Source: an uncultured Oscillospiraceae bacterium (lineage in GTDB: Bacteria > Bacillota > Clostridia > Oscillospirales > Acutalibacteraceae). Taken from it: a DNA stretch of 64,000 nucleotides. Under the pieces are notes generated by a model. That model was not told the origin of the DNA. It saw nothing but the letters and a program-made list of their open reading frames with translations, and did no database searches. Positions 16,396-22,870 of the stretch are shown piece by piece. Where the stretch lies: contig UQFO01000008.1 in assembly GCA_900540275.1 (NCBI GenBank), positions 1 through 64,000 of the forward strand, written 5' to 3'. A program made the translations under genes and the position numbers. The first letter of the stretch is position 1. Every line of letters begins with the position of its first letter.

Positions 16396-17329
16396 ACAGG
16401 CGGCAAATACACTGCTGCAGCACGATAACATCCTTATACTCACGCATCATTTTCCGGACGGCGATACGCTCGGCTCTGGTTTTGCGCTTTGCCGGGCGCT
16501 TTTATCGCTTGGGAAAAAAGCAAGGGTTTGTGTGGTGGGCGAGCTGCCCAAAAAGTTTGAATATCTTTGCGACGGTATGGAGAATCTCCAATTTAATGAG
16601 GATTTTATCTGCAGCGTGGATATTGCCGATGAAAGCCTGCTAGGTGTAGAAAAGGAAAAGTATGAGGGGAACATCGATTTTTGTATCGACCATCACGGCT
16701 CGAATACCCGTTATGCCTCCGAATCCCTTGTAGACAGCACGGCCGCCGCGACGGTAGAAATTATTATAAAGGTAATCCGCCAAATGAAGGCGCCTATTAC
16801 ACAGGAAATTGCCGATTGCATTTTTACCGGAATTACCACCGACACAGGCTGCTTCCGTTACACGAATACGACTGCGCAGAGCTTTCGCACTGCGGCGGAG
16901 ATGGTAGATTACGGTGCGCATTCTGCGGAAATCAACCGTGTTATGTTTGATACGAAATCGCGGGCCAGGCTGGAAATTGAGCGTATGGTGCTGGATTCTA
17001 TGGAATTTTTCGCACAGGGCCGCTGTGCGCTTATCTGCATTACAAGAAAGATGATAGATAAAAGCGGCGCTGAGAATGACGAGCTTGAGGGCCTTGCGTC
17101 GCTTCCGCGGCAGGTAGAGGGTGTTTGCATCGGAATTACCCTGAGAGAGCGGCGCGACGGTGCATACAAGGTTTCGCTTCGCACGACCGACGGTTATAAT
17201 GCGAGTGAACTGTGTGCGCTGTTTGGCGGCGGGGGGCATGCCGCGGCGGGAGGCTGTACCATCGAAGGCCCGCTGGAGAACGCCAAACAGAAAATTGTAG
17301 ATGCCGCATGTGCGGCGCTTTCCAAATAA
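16382..17329 (+). CDS. nrnA: DHH-family phosphoesterase, NrnA type
   Basis: 315 residues. The DHH domain shows HHFPDGDTLGSG (manganese ligands), CSVDIAD, the DHH motif IDHHGSN and TGITTDTG. The C-terminal DHHA1 domain ends in FGGGGHAAAGG. The family degrades short oligoribonucleotides and converts pAp to AMP. The start at 16382 overlaps rbfA by 14 bases. In many relatives truB and ribF follow; here the operon ends at a strong terminator and an XRE cluster begins, so those two genes have moved elsewhere. Confidence 0.93.
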   Translation: MITIEQAANTLLQHDNILILTHHFPDGDTLGSGFALCRALLSLGKKARVCVVGELPKKFEYLCDGMENLQFNEDFICSVDIADESLLGVEKEKYEGNIDFCIDHHGSNTRYASESLVDSTAAATVEIIIKVIRQMKAPITQEIADCIFTGITTDTGCFRYTNTTAQSFRTAAEMVDYGAHSAEINRVMFDTKSRARLEIERMVLDSMEFFAQGRCALICITRKMIDKSGAENDELEGLASLPRQVEGVCIGITLRERRDGAYKVSLRTTDGYNASELCALFGGGGHAAAGGCTIEGPLENAKQKIVDAACAALSK

Positions 17330-17365
17330 AAAGAGAAGGAAATGCACGCATTTCCTTCTCTTTTT
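17328..17365 (+). terminator. Terminator of the nusA-infB operon
   Basis: A perfect 17-bp stem (17328-17344 with 17349-17365) closes on a CACG loop and ends in a T run built into the stem. It is symmetric, so it can also end the convergent XRE transcript. Confidence 0.9.
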
Positions 17366-17418
17366 ATTTATGGCCCTTTACTGCCGATACTTGGGCTAGG
17401 TGCAAAACTGCTTTATAA

Positions 17419-17661
17419 TCAGCCATCTATTAATTCTTCATATGTAACATGAAATATTTTGGCAATCTCCCTGATTTCAATATCAGTGACATAACGCCTG
17501 TTGTTCTCTATACGGCTAATTACATTTCTATCGATATCAACCCCGTTCAGTTGAAGTTGTGTCGCGAGGTCGCGTGTAGACATTCCCGCCTCTCGACGTA
17601 AAATTTTTAACTGAACTCCTATTAAATTCTTTCTCCCGTCTTTTGCCCTTGGTTTTGGCAT
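17419..17661 (-). CDS. Small XRE-family HTH regulator (MPKPR type)
   Basis: 80 residues, essentially a lone Cro/C1-type helix-turn-helix. N-terminus MPKPRAKDGRKNLIGVQLK, HTH STRDLATQLQLNGVDIDRNV, then RRYVTDIEIREIAKIFHV. It is a clear paralog of the gene at 19243, which also begins MPKPR. The two flank the cluster in opposite directions and share a 26-base upstream element. Proteins of this size have no room for a ligand domain, so control is likely through abundance or partner binding. Its target is unknown; its own promoter is the obvious candidate. Confidence 0.88.
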   Translation of the reverse strand: MPKPRAKDGRKNLIGVQLKILRREAGMSTRDLATQLQLNGVDIDRNVISRIENNRRYVTDIEIREIAKIFHVTYEELIDG

Positions 17662-17733
17662 GTAATCACATCATTTCCAATAGTTTTGTATCATTTTTTG
17701 CACCTGACTAGATTTTATAGCATACAAAAGATT

Positions 17734-17759
17734 CGATTGGTGTCGAAAGTGAGACAAAA
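17734..17759 (-). promoter_or_regulatory. Candidate operator shared by MPKPR-type XRE genes (copy 1)
   Basis: Read on the minus strand, this 26-base element matches the one at 19147-19172 at 18 of 26 positions, including a perfect TTTTGTCTC and a CCNATNG end. It sits just upstream of a TATAAA (-10) of the minus-strand XRE gene. Confidence 0.45.
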
Positions 17760-17936
17760 TGAGATTAATTTGAATTTAAAAATACCCTGATTTTCGGTTT
17801 TATTAAAGTGCATTGTTTTTACAAAAACTATTTATTTTATATTTAAAGAAAAATAAATTTATTAATTATGTGAATATAGAATAAATCACCATGTGTTTAC
17901 TGCTTATTAACACAGAAAGTGGTTTATTTATGTGTT

Positions 17937-18005
17937 TGACACTTAGTTAATGTCATTTGTTCCTCGAATTATTTTATACTTGGAAATGACTATTACTAAA
18001 TGTCA
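17937..18005 (+). promoter_or_regulatory. Two 19-bp inverted repeats flanking a TATACT box
   Basis: TGACACTTAGTTAATGTCA (17937-17955) and TGACTATTACTAAATGTCA (17987-18005) share TGAC-N11-TCA arms and most of the core, 50 bp apart. A TATACT (17975-17980) lies between them, and the first repeat covers the expected -35 position. The second ends 16 bases before the XRE start. This fits a repressor binding as two dimers on its own promoter. Confidence 0.55.
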
Positions 18006-18021
18006 AGGGCAGGTGAAATAA

Positions 18022-18264
18022 ATGTATAAGAACAGGGCAGGTACGCGCAACAATATTTGTGGGGAACAAATCAGGCGGCTAAGAGAACAGATGATTCCAA
18101 GAACCTCACAACGAAAATTTGCGGATATGCTTCAGCTTTATGGAGTCGATTTAGATAAAAATGCCGTACAGCGAATCGAGAGCGGAAGCCGGTTTGTTAC
18201 GGATATTGAGCTGAAAGCAATTGCCAAAGTGCTGAATACGCCATATGAAATGCTTCTTAAATGA
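18022..18264 (+). CDS. Small XRE-family HTH regulator
   Basis: 80 residues. MYKNRAGTRNNICGEQIRRL precedes the HTH SQRKFADMLQLYGVDLDKN, then AVQRIESGSRFVTDIELKAI. The pattern D(L/I)DKN, RIES, RFVTDIE is shared with the genes at 17419, 18337 and 19243, so these four are one paralog family. The ribosome site GGCAGGTGAAATAA supports the ATG. The next XRE gene follows after 72 bases in the same direction without a terminator, suggesting co-transcription. No partner toxin or enzyme is adjacent. Confidence 0.88.
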   Translation: MYKNRAGTRNNICGEQIRRLREQMIPRTSQRKFADMLQLYGVDLDKNAVQRIESGSRFVTDIELKAIAKVLNTPYEMLLK

Positions 18265-18336
18265 CGGCTGACTACCACAGGCGCCGTTTTCGTAAACCCG
18301 GAGACATTCGCGCCTGGAATTCAGGGGATGATGATA

Positions 18337-18597
18337 GTGTTCAAAAACAGGGCGCCCGGGGGCGCTAATAATATAAGCGGCAGGATGATACGATATTTTC
18401 GGCTGAAGAAAAGCCCGCAGACTTCTCAGCGTATGCTTGCGGAAAAGCTTCAGCTGCAGGGGCTGGATATTGGAAAGAATGCAGTACAGCAGATTGAAAG
18501 CGGTGCGCGTTTTGTAACTGATATAGAACTAAAGATGTTTGCAAGAGTACTCGGAGTTGCCGCTGACGAATTATTAAAGGAACCGCCAGTTCATTGA
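18337..18597 (+). CDS. Small XRE-family HTH regulator
   Basis: About 86 residues. GTG 18337 is preferred because it gives MFKNRAPGGANNISG, matching the neighbour's MYKNRAGTRNNICG, and AGGGG lies nine bases upstream; ATG 18328 and 18331 are alternatives. The HTH reads SQRMLAEKLQLQGLDIGKN, followed by QQIESGARFVTDIELKM. It is probably a tandem duplicate of the gene before it. The stop codon lies inside the terminator hairpin that ends this transcript. Confidence 0.85.
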   Translation: MFKNRAPGGANNISGRMIRYFRLKKSPQTSQRMLAEKLQLQGLDIGKNAVQQIESGARFVTDIELKMFARVLGVAADELLKEPPVH

Positions 18598-18615
18598 ACG
18601 GGCGGTTTTCTTTGC
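18581..18615 (+). terminator. Terminator overlapping the stop codon of the second XRE gene
   Basis: Nested stem AACCGCC/GGCGGTT (18581-18587 with 18601-18607) with inner GTTC/GAAC, followed by TTCTTT. The TGA stop is inside the hairpin. Confidence 0.75.
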
Positions 18616-18643
18616 GGAATTTTTTGGGGAATGATTCTACAAC

Positions 18644-18684
18644 TTGTTTATTTTATGAGCAATACCTATAAATTTAATTATAGG
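18644..18684 (+). promoter_or_regulatory. Promoter with palindromic operator over the -10 box
   Basis: TTGTTT (18644-18649), 17 bp, TATAAA (18667-18672). A 20-bp palindrome CCTATAAATTTAATTATAGG (18665-18684) covers the -10 and start site. A further TATAAT lies at 18699-18704. It serves the XRE gene at 18792. Confidence 0.55.
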
Positions 18685-18791
18685 AGTTACCTATCGTCTA
18701 TAATCGCATTAAAGGAGAAGCCCGACAAGCGGCGCACTCTATTATCCATAAGCATTTTAACTAATTATTTAAATTGAAAGGGGTGACCCAT

Positions 18792-19031
18792 TTGATTAAG
18801 ACAAGACTGCGCGAGCTGAGAGAGGATAGGGAGATAAAACAGACGACCCTGGCGGATTACTTAAACGTTACCCAGCCGACCTACTCAGATTATGAGAATG
18901 GAAAAATCAACATACCGATTGAAACACTCAGCAAGCTGGCTGATTTTTATGGAACAAGTGTAGATTATTTAATCGGGCGCACCAACGAAAGGGAGCCGTA
19001 TCCGGGCAGAAAGCAGGGGCTTCACGGGTAA
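18792..19031 (+). CDS. Small XRE-family HTH regulator (YxxYENGK type)
   Basis: 79 residues with TTG start, set by GAAAGGGGTGACCCAT; the upstream in-frame TTG at 18774 precedes that site. N-terminus MIKTRLRELREDREIKQTTL, then the recognition helix QPTYSDYENGKINIP, then the conserved tail LADFYGTSVDYLIGRTN. It belongs to a different subfamily from its neighbours and is the close relative of the gene at 36026. A palindrome covers its promoter. The tail SVDYLIGRTN is typical of phage-repressor-like XRE proteins, but no phage genes are nearby. Confidence 0.9.
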   Translation: MIKTRLRELREDREIKQTTLADYLNVTQPTYSDYENGKINIPIETLSKLADFYGTSVDYLIGRTNEREPYPGRKQGLHG

Positions 19032-19054
19032 AAATTGCACATATTTGTTAATTC

Positions 19055-19113
19055 AGAGAGGTCTTGGGTTCCATTTTGCCGTCTGAACGAACATGGAACT
19101 CTCTCTTTTTTTG
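19055..19113 (+). terminator. Two-part terminator after the fourth XRE gene
   Basis: Stem GTTCCAT/ATGGAAC (19068-19074 with 19093-19099), extended by GAGAG/CTCTC, then CTTTTTTT. Confidence 0.75.
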
Positions 19114-19146
19114 TTCATTTTTAGTAAAAAAATAATATCTTTTCTC

Positions 19147-19172
19147 TTTTGTCTCGTTTTTACAACCGATTG
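19147..19172 (+). promoter_or_regulatory. Candidate operator shared by MPKPR-type XRE genes (copy 2)
   Basis: A 26-base element with TTTTGTCTC and an ACAACCGATTG end, matching 17734-17759 on the other strand at 18 of 26 positions. It lies about 95 bases before the XRE start, upstream of a TAGAAT (-10 candidate). Confidence 0.45.
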
Positions 19173-19242
19173 GCGCATGATTTTATTGTAGAATTTAACT
19201 TGCACTTTTATGGATAGAAACAAATTAAGGAATGTGAGTGAA

Positions 19243-19509
19243 ATGCCAAAGCCTCGTGGGGAAAATGGTGAGAAAAATTTGGTTGGTTCGCGACTGAAGG
19301 CGCTTCGTGAGGAACATCATTATTCACAGCGCGACCTTGCAAGTATTCTGCAAACCATTGGAATGGATATGGATAAAAACGTGATTACTAGGATAGAGAC
19401 GAACAAAAGATATGTAACAGATATTGAAATTAAAGCGCTTGCAGAAATTTTTCACGTTACCTATAAATATCTGATAGACGGAATAATTGAAACAGAAGAA
19501 AAGGGATAA
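19243..19509 (+). CDS. Small XRE-family HTH regulator (MPKPR type)
   Basis: About 88 residues starting MPKPRGENGEKNLVGSRLKA, nearly the same as the gene at 17419. The HTH is SQRDLASILQTIGMDMDKN, followed by TNKRYVTDIEIKALAEIFHV. An in-frame ATG at 19210 would add 11 residues but breaks the match to the paralog. It closes a run of five XRE genes. A terminator follows directly. Paralog pairs at both ends in opposite orientation suggest local duplication and inversion. Confidence 0.87.
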   Translation: MPKPRGENGEKNLVGSRLKALREEHHYSQRDLASILQTIGMDMDKNVITRIETNKRYVTDIEIKALAEIFHVTYKYLIDGIIETEEKG

Positions 19510-19550
19510 AGACAGGGAAAGCATATATGCGTTTCTTGTCTTTTTTTGTG
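19508..19550 (+). terminator. Terminator of the last XRE gene
   Basis: A hairpin AAAGACAGG...CTTGTCTTT with inner GCATA/TATGC, followed by a run of T residues. Confidence 0.8.
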
Positions 19551-19597
19551 TATCAGACAATTATAAGCTTTGGGATTTTGGCTAGTCAAGAGAAAAT

Positions 19598-19637
19598 GCC
19601 ACAAGAAAAGGAGGATACCTCCCCCTTTTCTTGCGGC
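19598..19637 (-). terminator. Terminator of the small YtxH-like gene
   Basis: A long imperfect stem GCCACAAGAAAAGG...CCTTTTCTTGCGGC, followed on the minus strand by CATTTTCTC. Confidence 0.6.
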
Positions 19638-19644
19638 AATGCCC

Positions 19645-19827
19645 TTATTTAAACATATAGGACACGCCGTCTACCAGCTCACCCATCGCGTGCATCGCCT
19701 TTCCCGCGCGCTTTTTCATCTGTTTGGGGCTTTTTTTCATCATTTTGCTGCCCATATAGCCTACAACCACGCCGGTGGCGATTCCCGCGCCGATTCCCTT
19801 GACTACATTCATTGCACCTCTAGCCAA
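19645..19827 (-). CDS. Small YtxH-like glycine-rich membrane protein
   Basis: 60 residues: MARGAMNVVKGIGAGIATGV then VVGYMGSKMMKKSPKQMKK. A single small-residue-rich membrane segment near residues 8-26 is followed by a basic amphipathic tail. TTG start, chosen from CGGAGGTG seven bases upstream; the longer frame has no ribosome site. Layout and size resemble YtxH or CsbD-like stress proteins of Firmicutes, but the match is by pattern only. It is a single-gene unit convergent to the XRE cluster and divergent from trmL. Confidence 0.65.
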   Translation of the reverse strand: MARGAMNVVKGIGAGIATGVVVGYMGSKMMKKSPKQMKKRAGKAMHAMGELVDGVSYMFK

Positions 19828-19955
19828 CGTATAACACCTCCGTATTTCACTAATTGTGATTAACGCATCCCGCGTCGTCATTATTTTTCCACTCCATCCC
19901 TATATTATCGCAGTGAGTTTTTAGAAATCTAAAATGAAAGGACCGTTCATAAACA

Positions 19956-20465
19956 ATGGCAGAACTGAACATAGTAATGGTAGAACCAGAAATCCCGCAA
20001 AATACCGGAAATATAGCACGTACCTGCGCCGCGACAGGAGCTCGCCTCCATCTTGTTCGCCCGCTTGGTTTTGATACGAGCGCGCGGGCCGTAAGGCGAG
20101 CGGGGCTTGACTATTGGCACCTTGTTGACATTACGTATTACGATGGGCTTTCCGATTTTTTTACAAAAACAAACGGGCCTTATTTCTATTTTTCCACCAA
20201 AGCGCGCCATATACATTCCAAAATCAGCTATCCGGACGGCGCTTTTTTAGTTTTTGGCAAGGAAACGAAGGGATTACCGGAGGAACTGCTTTTTCAGCAC
20301 CCGGACAGCTGTGTGCGTATTCCAATGATAGAGCAGGCGCGCAGCCTGAACCTTGCGAACTCTGTCGCGGTTGCTGCCTATGAGGTTCTCAGGCAATGGG
20401 AATATCCGCAGCTTACCTGTAAGGGACAGCTGCATACGCTTAAATGGGAGGACGGTGCTGGCTGA
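19956..20465 (+). CDS. trmL: tRNA (cytidine/uridine-34 2'-O)-methyltransferase
   Basis: 169 residues, SPOUT fold. Motifs: NIVMVEPEIPQNTGNIARTC at the start, FGKETKGLPEELL in the middle and RIPMIEQARSLNLANSVAVA near the C-terminus, which forms the trefoil-knot SAM site. It methylates the wobble ribose of tRNA-Leu isoacceptors. Compact length without an extra RNA-binding domain is typical. AAAGGACC precedes the ATG. It is not obviously linked to the following glycolysis genes, since about 160 bp and a new promoter-like region lie between. Confidence 0.94.
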   Translation: MAELNIVMVEPEIPQNTGNIARTCAATGARLHLVRPLGFDTSARAVRRAGLDYWHLVDITYYDGLSDFFTKTNGPYFYFSTKARHIHSKISYPDGAFLVFGKETKGLPEELLFQHPDSCVRIPMIEQARSLNLANSVAVAAYEVLRQWEYPQLTCKGQLHTLKWEDGAG

Positions 20466-20626
20466 TTATTATAAAAGAAAATTTCTTTTATAATGCAGGA
20501 ATTTATTGTAAATAATGGGAGGATAGCTCTTGAATTCTCCCTTGTTCTGTTATAAAATAGGCTTGCACATGTTAATAAATTATCAAGCGTGAATTCTATT
20601 CCATTTAAATGAAAGGATGTACGAAC

Positions 20627-21820
20627 ATGAATTATCTTAACAAGAAGTCCGTGGAGGACATTGACGTCGCCGGAAAAAAAGTTCTGGTGCGCTGTGATTT
20701 CAACGTACCGTTTGATGACAACGGCAGTATTACCGACACAAAGCGTATCGACGAGGCGATGAAAACGATTAGCTACCTCGTAAACCATAATGCAAAGGTT
20801 ATCCTTTGCTCGCATCTCGGCCGCCCAAAGGGCGAGTTTAATATGAAGTATTCCCTCAAGCCTGTTGCCGCGTACCTTTCCGAGAAGCTTGGCAAGGAGG
20901 TCAAAATGGCGCAGGACGTAATTGGAGAGAGCGCTAAGGGCATTGCCGCTTCCCTTCAGGAGGGCGACGTTGAGCTGCTTGAAAATGTCCGGTTTATGCC
21001 GGGAGAAACAAAGAACGATCCGGAGCTTGCAAAAGAGCTCGCATCGATGGCTGAAATTTTTGTAAATGATGCGTTCGGTACAGCCCATAGGGCCCATGCC
21101 TCCACAGCAGGCGTCGCGGATTACCTGCCCGCGGTATGCGGCTATCTCATCCAGAAAGAAATCACTGTGATGGGCGGCGCGCTTGCCGACCCGAAAAGGC
21201 CGTTCGTCGCCATCCTGGGCGGCGCAAAGGTTTCCGATAAAATCGGCGTTATCCAGAACCTCATCGACAAGGTTGATACCCTTATCATCGGCGGCGGTAT
21301 GGCATATACCTTCTTTAAAGCGTTAGGCTATACCATCGGCACCTCCATCTGTGAGGACGATAAGGTAGAGCTTGCTAAGGAAATGATGGAAAAGGCGAAA
21401 ACGAAAGGCATCAATTTCCTCATTCCGGTTGACAATAAGCTTGGTAAAGAATACAAAGCGGATACAGAATCCATGACGGTTGATTCCGACAATATTCCGG
21501 ACGGCTGGATGGGGCTCGATATCGGCCCGAAGACGATGGAGCTGTTTTCAAACGCCATCAAGGGCGCGGGTACAGTCGTATGGAACGGGCCGATGGGTGT
21601 TTCCGAATGGGATAACTTCGCAGCCGGCACTGTTGCAGTGGCGAAAGCGGTCGCTGACAGCGGCGCAATTTCCATCATCGGCGGCGGTGACAGCGCGGCA
21701 GCGGTTGAAAAGCTTGGCTTTGCCGATAAGATGACCCACATCTCCACGGGCGGCGGCGCTTCCCTTGAATTCCTCGAGGGGCTGGAGCTTCCGGGCATCG
21801 CCTGCTTAAACGAAAAATAA
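20627..21820 (+). CDS. pgk: Phosphoglycerate kinase
   Basis: 397 residues, usual bacterial length. The N-terminal VLVRCDFNVPFDDNGSITD, the substrate segment SHLGRPKGE and the C-terminal nucleotide site STGGGASLEFLEG are all present. It converts 1,3-bisphosphoglycerate and ADP to 3-phosphoglycerate and ATP. Start 20627 follows AAAGGATGTACGAAC; ATG 20609 would put that site inside the gene. It is first in the order pgk-tpiA-gpmI, each gene preceded by a similar GAAAGGATG ribosome site. Confidence 0.98.
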   Translation: MNYLNKKSVEDIDVAGKKVLVRCDFNVPFDDNGSITDTKRIDEAMKTISYLVNHNAKVILCSHLGRPKGEFNMKYSLKPVAAYLSEKLGKEVKMAQDVIGESAKGIAASLQEGDVELLENVRFMPGETKNDPELAKELASMAEIFVNDAFGTAHRAHASTAGVADYLPAVCGYLIQKEITVMGGALADPKRPFVAILGGAKVSDKIGVIQNLIDKVDTLIIGGGMAYTFFKALGYTIGTSICEDDKVELAKEMMEKAKTKGINFLIPVDNKLGKEYKADTESMTVDSDNIPDGWMGLDIGPKTMELFSNAIKGAGTVVWNGPMGVSEWDNFAAGTVAVAKAVADSGAISIIGGGDSAAAVEKLGFADKMTHISTGGGASLEFLEGLELPGIACLNEK

Positions 21821-21830
21821 AAAATTTGCG

Positions 21831-21854
21831 GAGGGCGGATTAAGTTCCGCCCTC
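21831..21854 (+). other. Intercistronic hairpin between pgk and tpiA
   Basis: Perfect 9-bp stem GAGGGCGGA/TCCGCCCTC with a six-base loop and no U tract. It may tune relative expression or mark a processing point. Confidence 0.65.
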
Positions 21855-21893
21855 AACGTTTCAATCTATCTAATTTGAAAGGATGTCATTATA

Positions 21894-22661
21894 TTGAAAA
21901 AGCAGCTCAGGAAAGCCGTCATTGCCGGCAACTGGAAGATGAATAAAACACCCGCACAGGCAAAAGAGCTTATAAGCCAGATTGCCCCGCTCGTTAAGGA
22001 TGCCGGCTGCGACGTAATCGCGTGCGTGCCGTTTGTCGATTTGTGTACGGCGCTGGAAGCGGCAAAGGGTACCAACATTAAAATAGGGGCGGAAAACTGC
22101 CATTGGGCAAAAAACGGCGCGTTTACCGGCGAGGTTTCCGCCGAAATGCTCAAAGAAATGGGCATTGAATATGTAATCATCGGCCACAGCGAACGCAGGC
22201 AGTATTTCGGAGAAACCGATATTACCGTAAATAAGCGTGTGCGTGCCGCGCTCGACGAGGGGCTTACTGTTATCCTTTGCGTCGGGGAGCTGCTCTCTGA
22301 GCGCGAGATGGGTATTACGTCGGCTCTGGTTGAGGCGCAGACTAAGCTTGCGTTAAACGGCGTAAGCAAAGAGGAATTGAAGCGTGTCATTATCGCGTAT
22401 GAGCCTGTCTGGGCAATCGGCACAGGTAAAACGGCAACGGCAGATCAGGCGCAGGAGGTCTGTGCGATTATCCGCAACGTTGTCGCAGAAACCTACGACC
22501 TGGAGGCGGCAAATGGAATGACCATTCAGTACGGCGGCTCCATGAATGAAGGCAACGCAGACGAGCTGTTGAGCAAGGAGGACGTCGACGGCGGGTTAAT
22601 CGGCGGTGCGTCGCTCGTGGCTGAAAAGTTTGCGGCAATTGTCAAGGCGGCAAGCAAATAA
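21894..22661 (+). CDS. tpiA: Triosephosphate isomerase
   Basis: 255 residues. Start is TTG at 21894, with GAAAGGATG upstream. Signatures: AGNWKMNKT (catalytic Lys), IIGHSERRQYFGE (catalytic His), AYEPVWAIGTGKTAT (catalytic Glu) and YGGSMNEGN. It interconverts dihydroxyacetone phosphate and glyceraldehyde 3-phosphate. The second gene of the glycolytic run, 73 bp after pgk. The TTG start may lower its yield relative to pgk. Confidence 0.98.
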   Translation: MKKQLRKAVIAGNWKMNKTPAQAKELISQIAPLVKDAGCDVIACVPFVDLCTALEAAKGTNIKIGAENCHWAKNGAFTGEVSAEMLKEMGIEYVIIGHSERRQYFGETDITVNKRVRAALDEGLTVILCVGELLSEREMGITSALVEAQTKLALNGVSKEELKRVIIAYEPVWAIGTGKTATADQAQEVCAIIRNVVAETYDLEAANGMTIQYGGSMNEGNADELLSKEDVDGGLIGGASLVAEKFAAIVKAASK

Positions 22662-22673
22662 TATGGAAATCGG

Positions 22674-22700
22674 GCCGGAAGCGGTTTTACCGCTTCCGGC
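22674..22700 (+). other. Intercistronic hairpin between tpiA and gpmI
   Basis: Perfect 11-bp stem GCCGGAAGCGG/CCGCTTCCGGC with TTTTA loop, followed by a run of A, not T. This is not a canonical terminator for either strand. Confidence 0.65.
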
Positions 22701-22870
22701 AAAAAAATCCCTGTAATAATAAGCAAAAAGGAAAAGGCAGCGGCAATAGCAGCCTGCTTCAAAAAACTGTTTGTTTTTTCACCTTTTTACTCCAAAACGG
22801 GACAAAATAAGGAATAGGCGGGTGAAAGGGCAAACAAAGTTTGTCTTTTACAACAGAAAGGATGAATCTT

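Larger units (their letters stand above)
17662..18021. other. AT-rich divergent regulatory gap between two XRE genes
   Basis: This 360-base gap has no gene. It holds the MPKPR-type operator (17734-17759), a very AT-rich middle (about 17760-17880), and two related inverted repeats (17937-17955 and 17987-18005) around the promoter of the next XRE gene. Confidence 0.6.

Noticed and set aside
17419..19509. Prophage control region
   Set aside because: XRE genes alone are not enough; no integrase, attachment repeats, terminase or structural genes are nearby.
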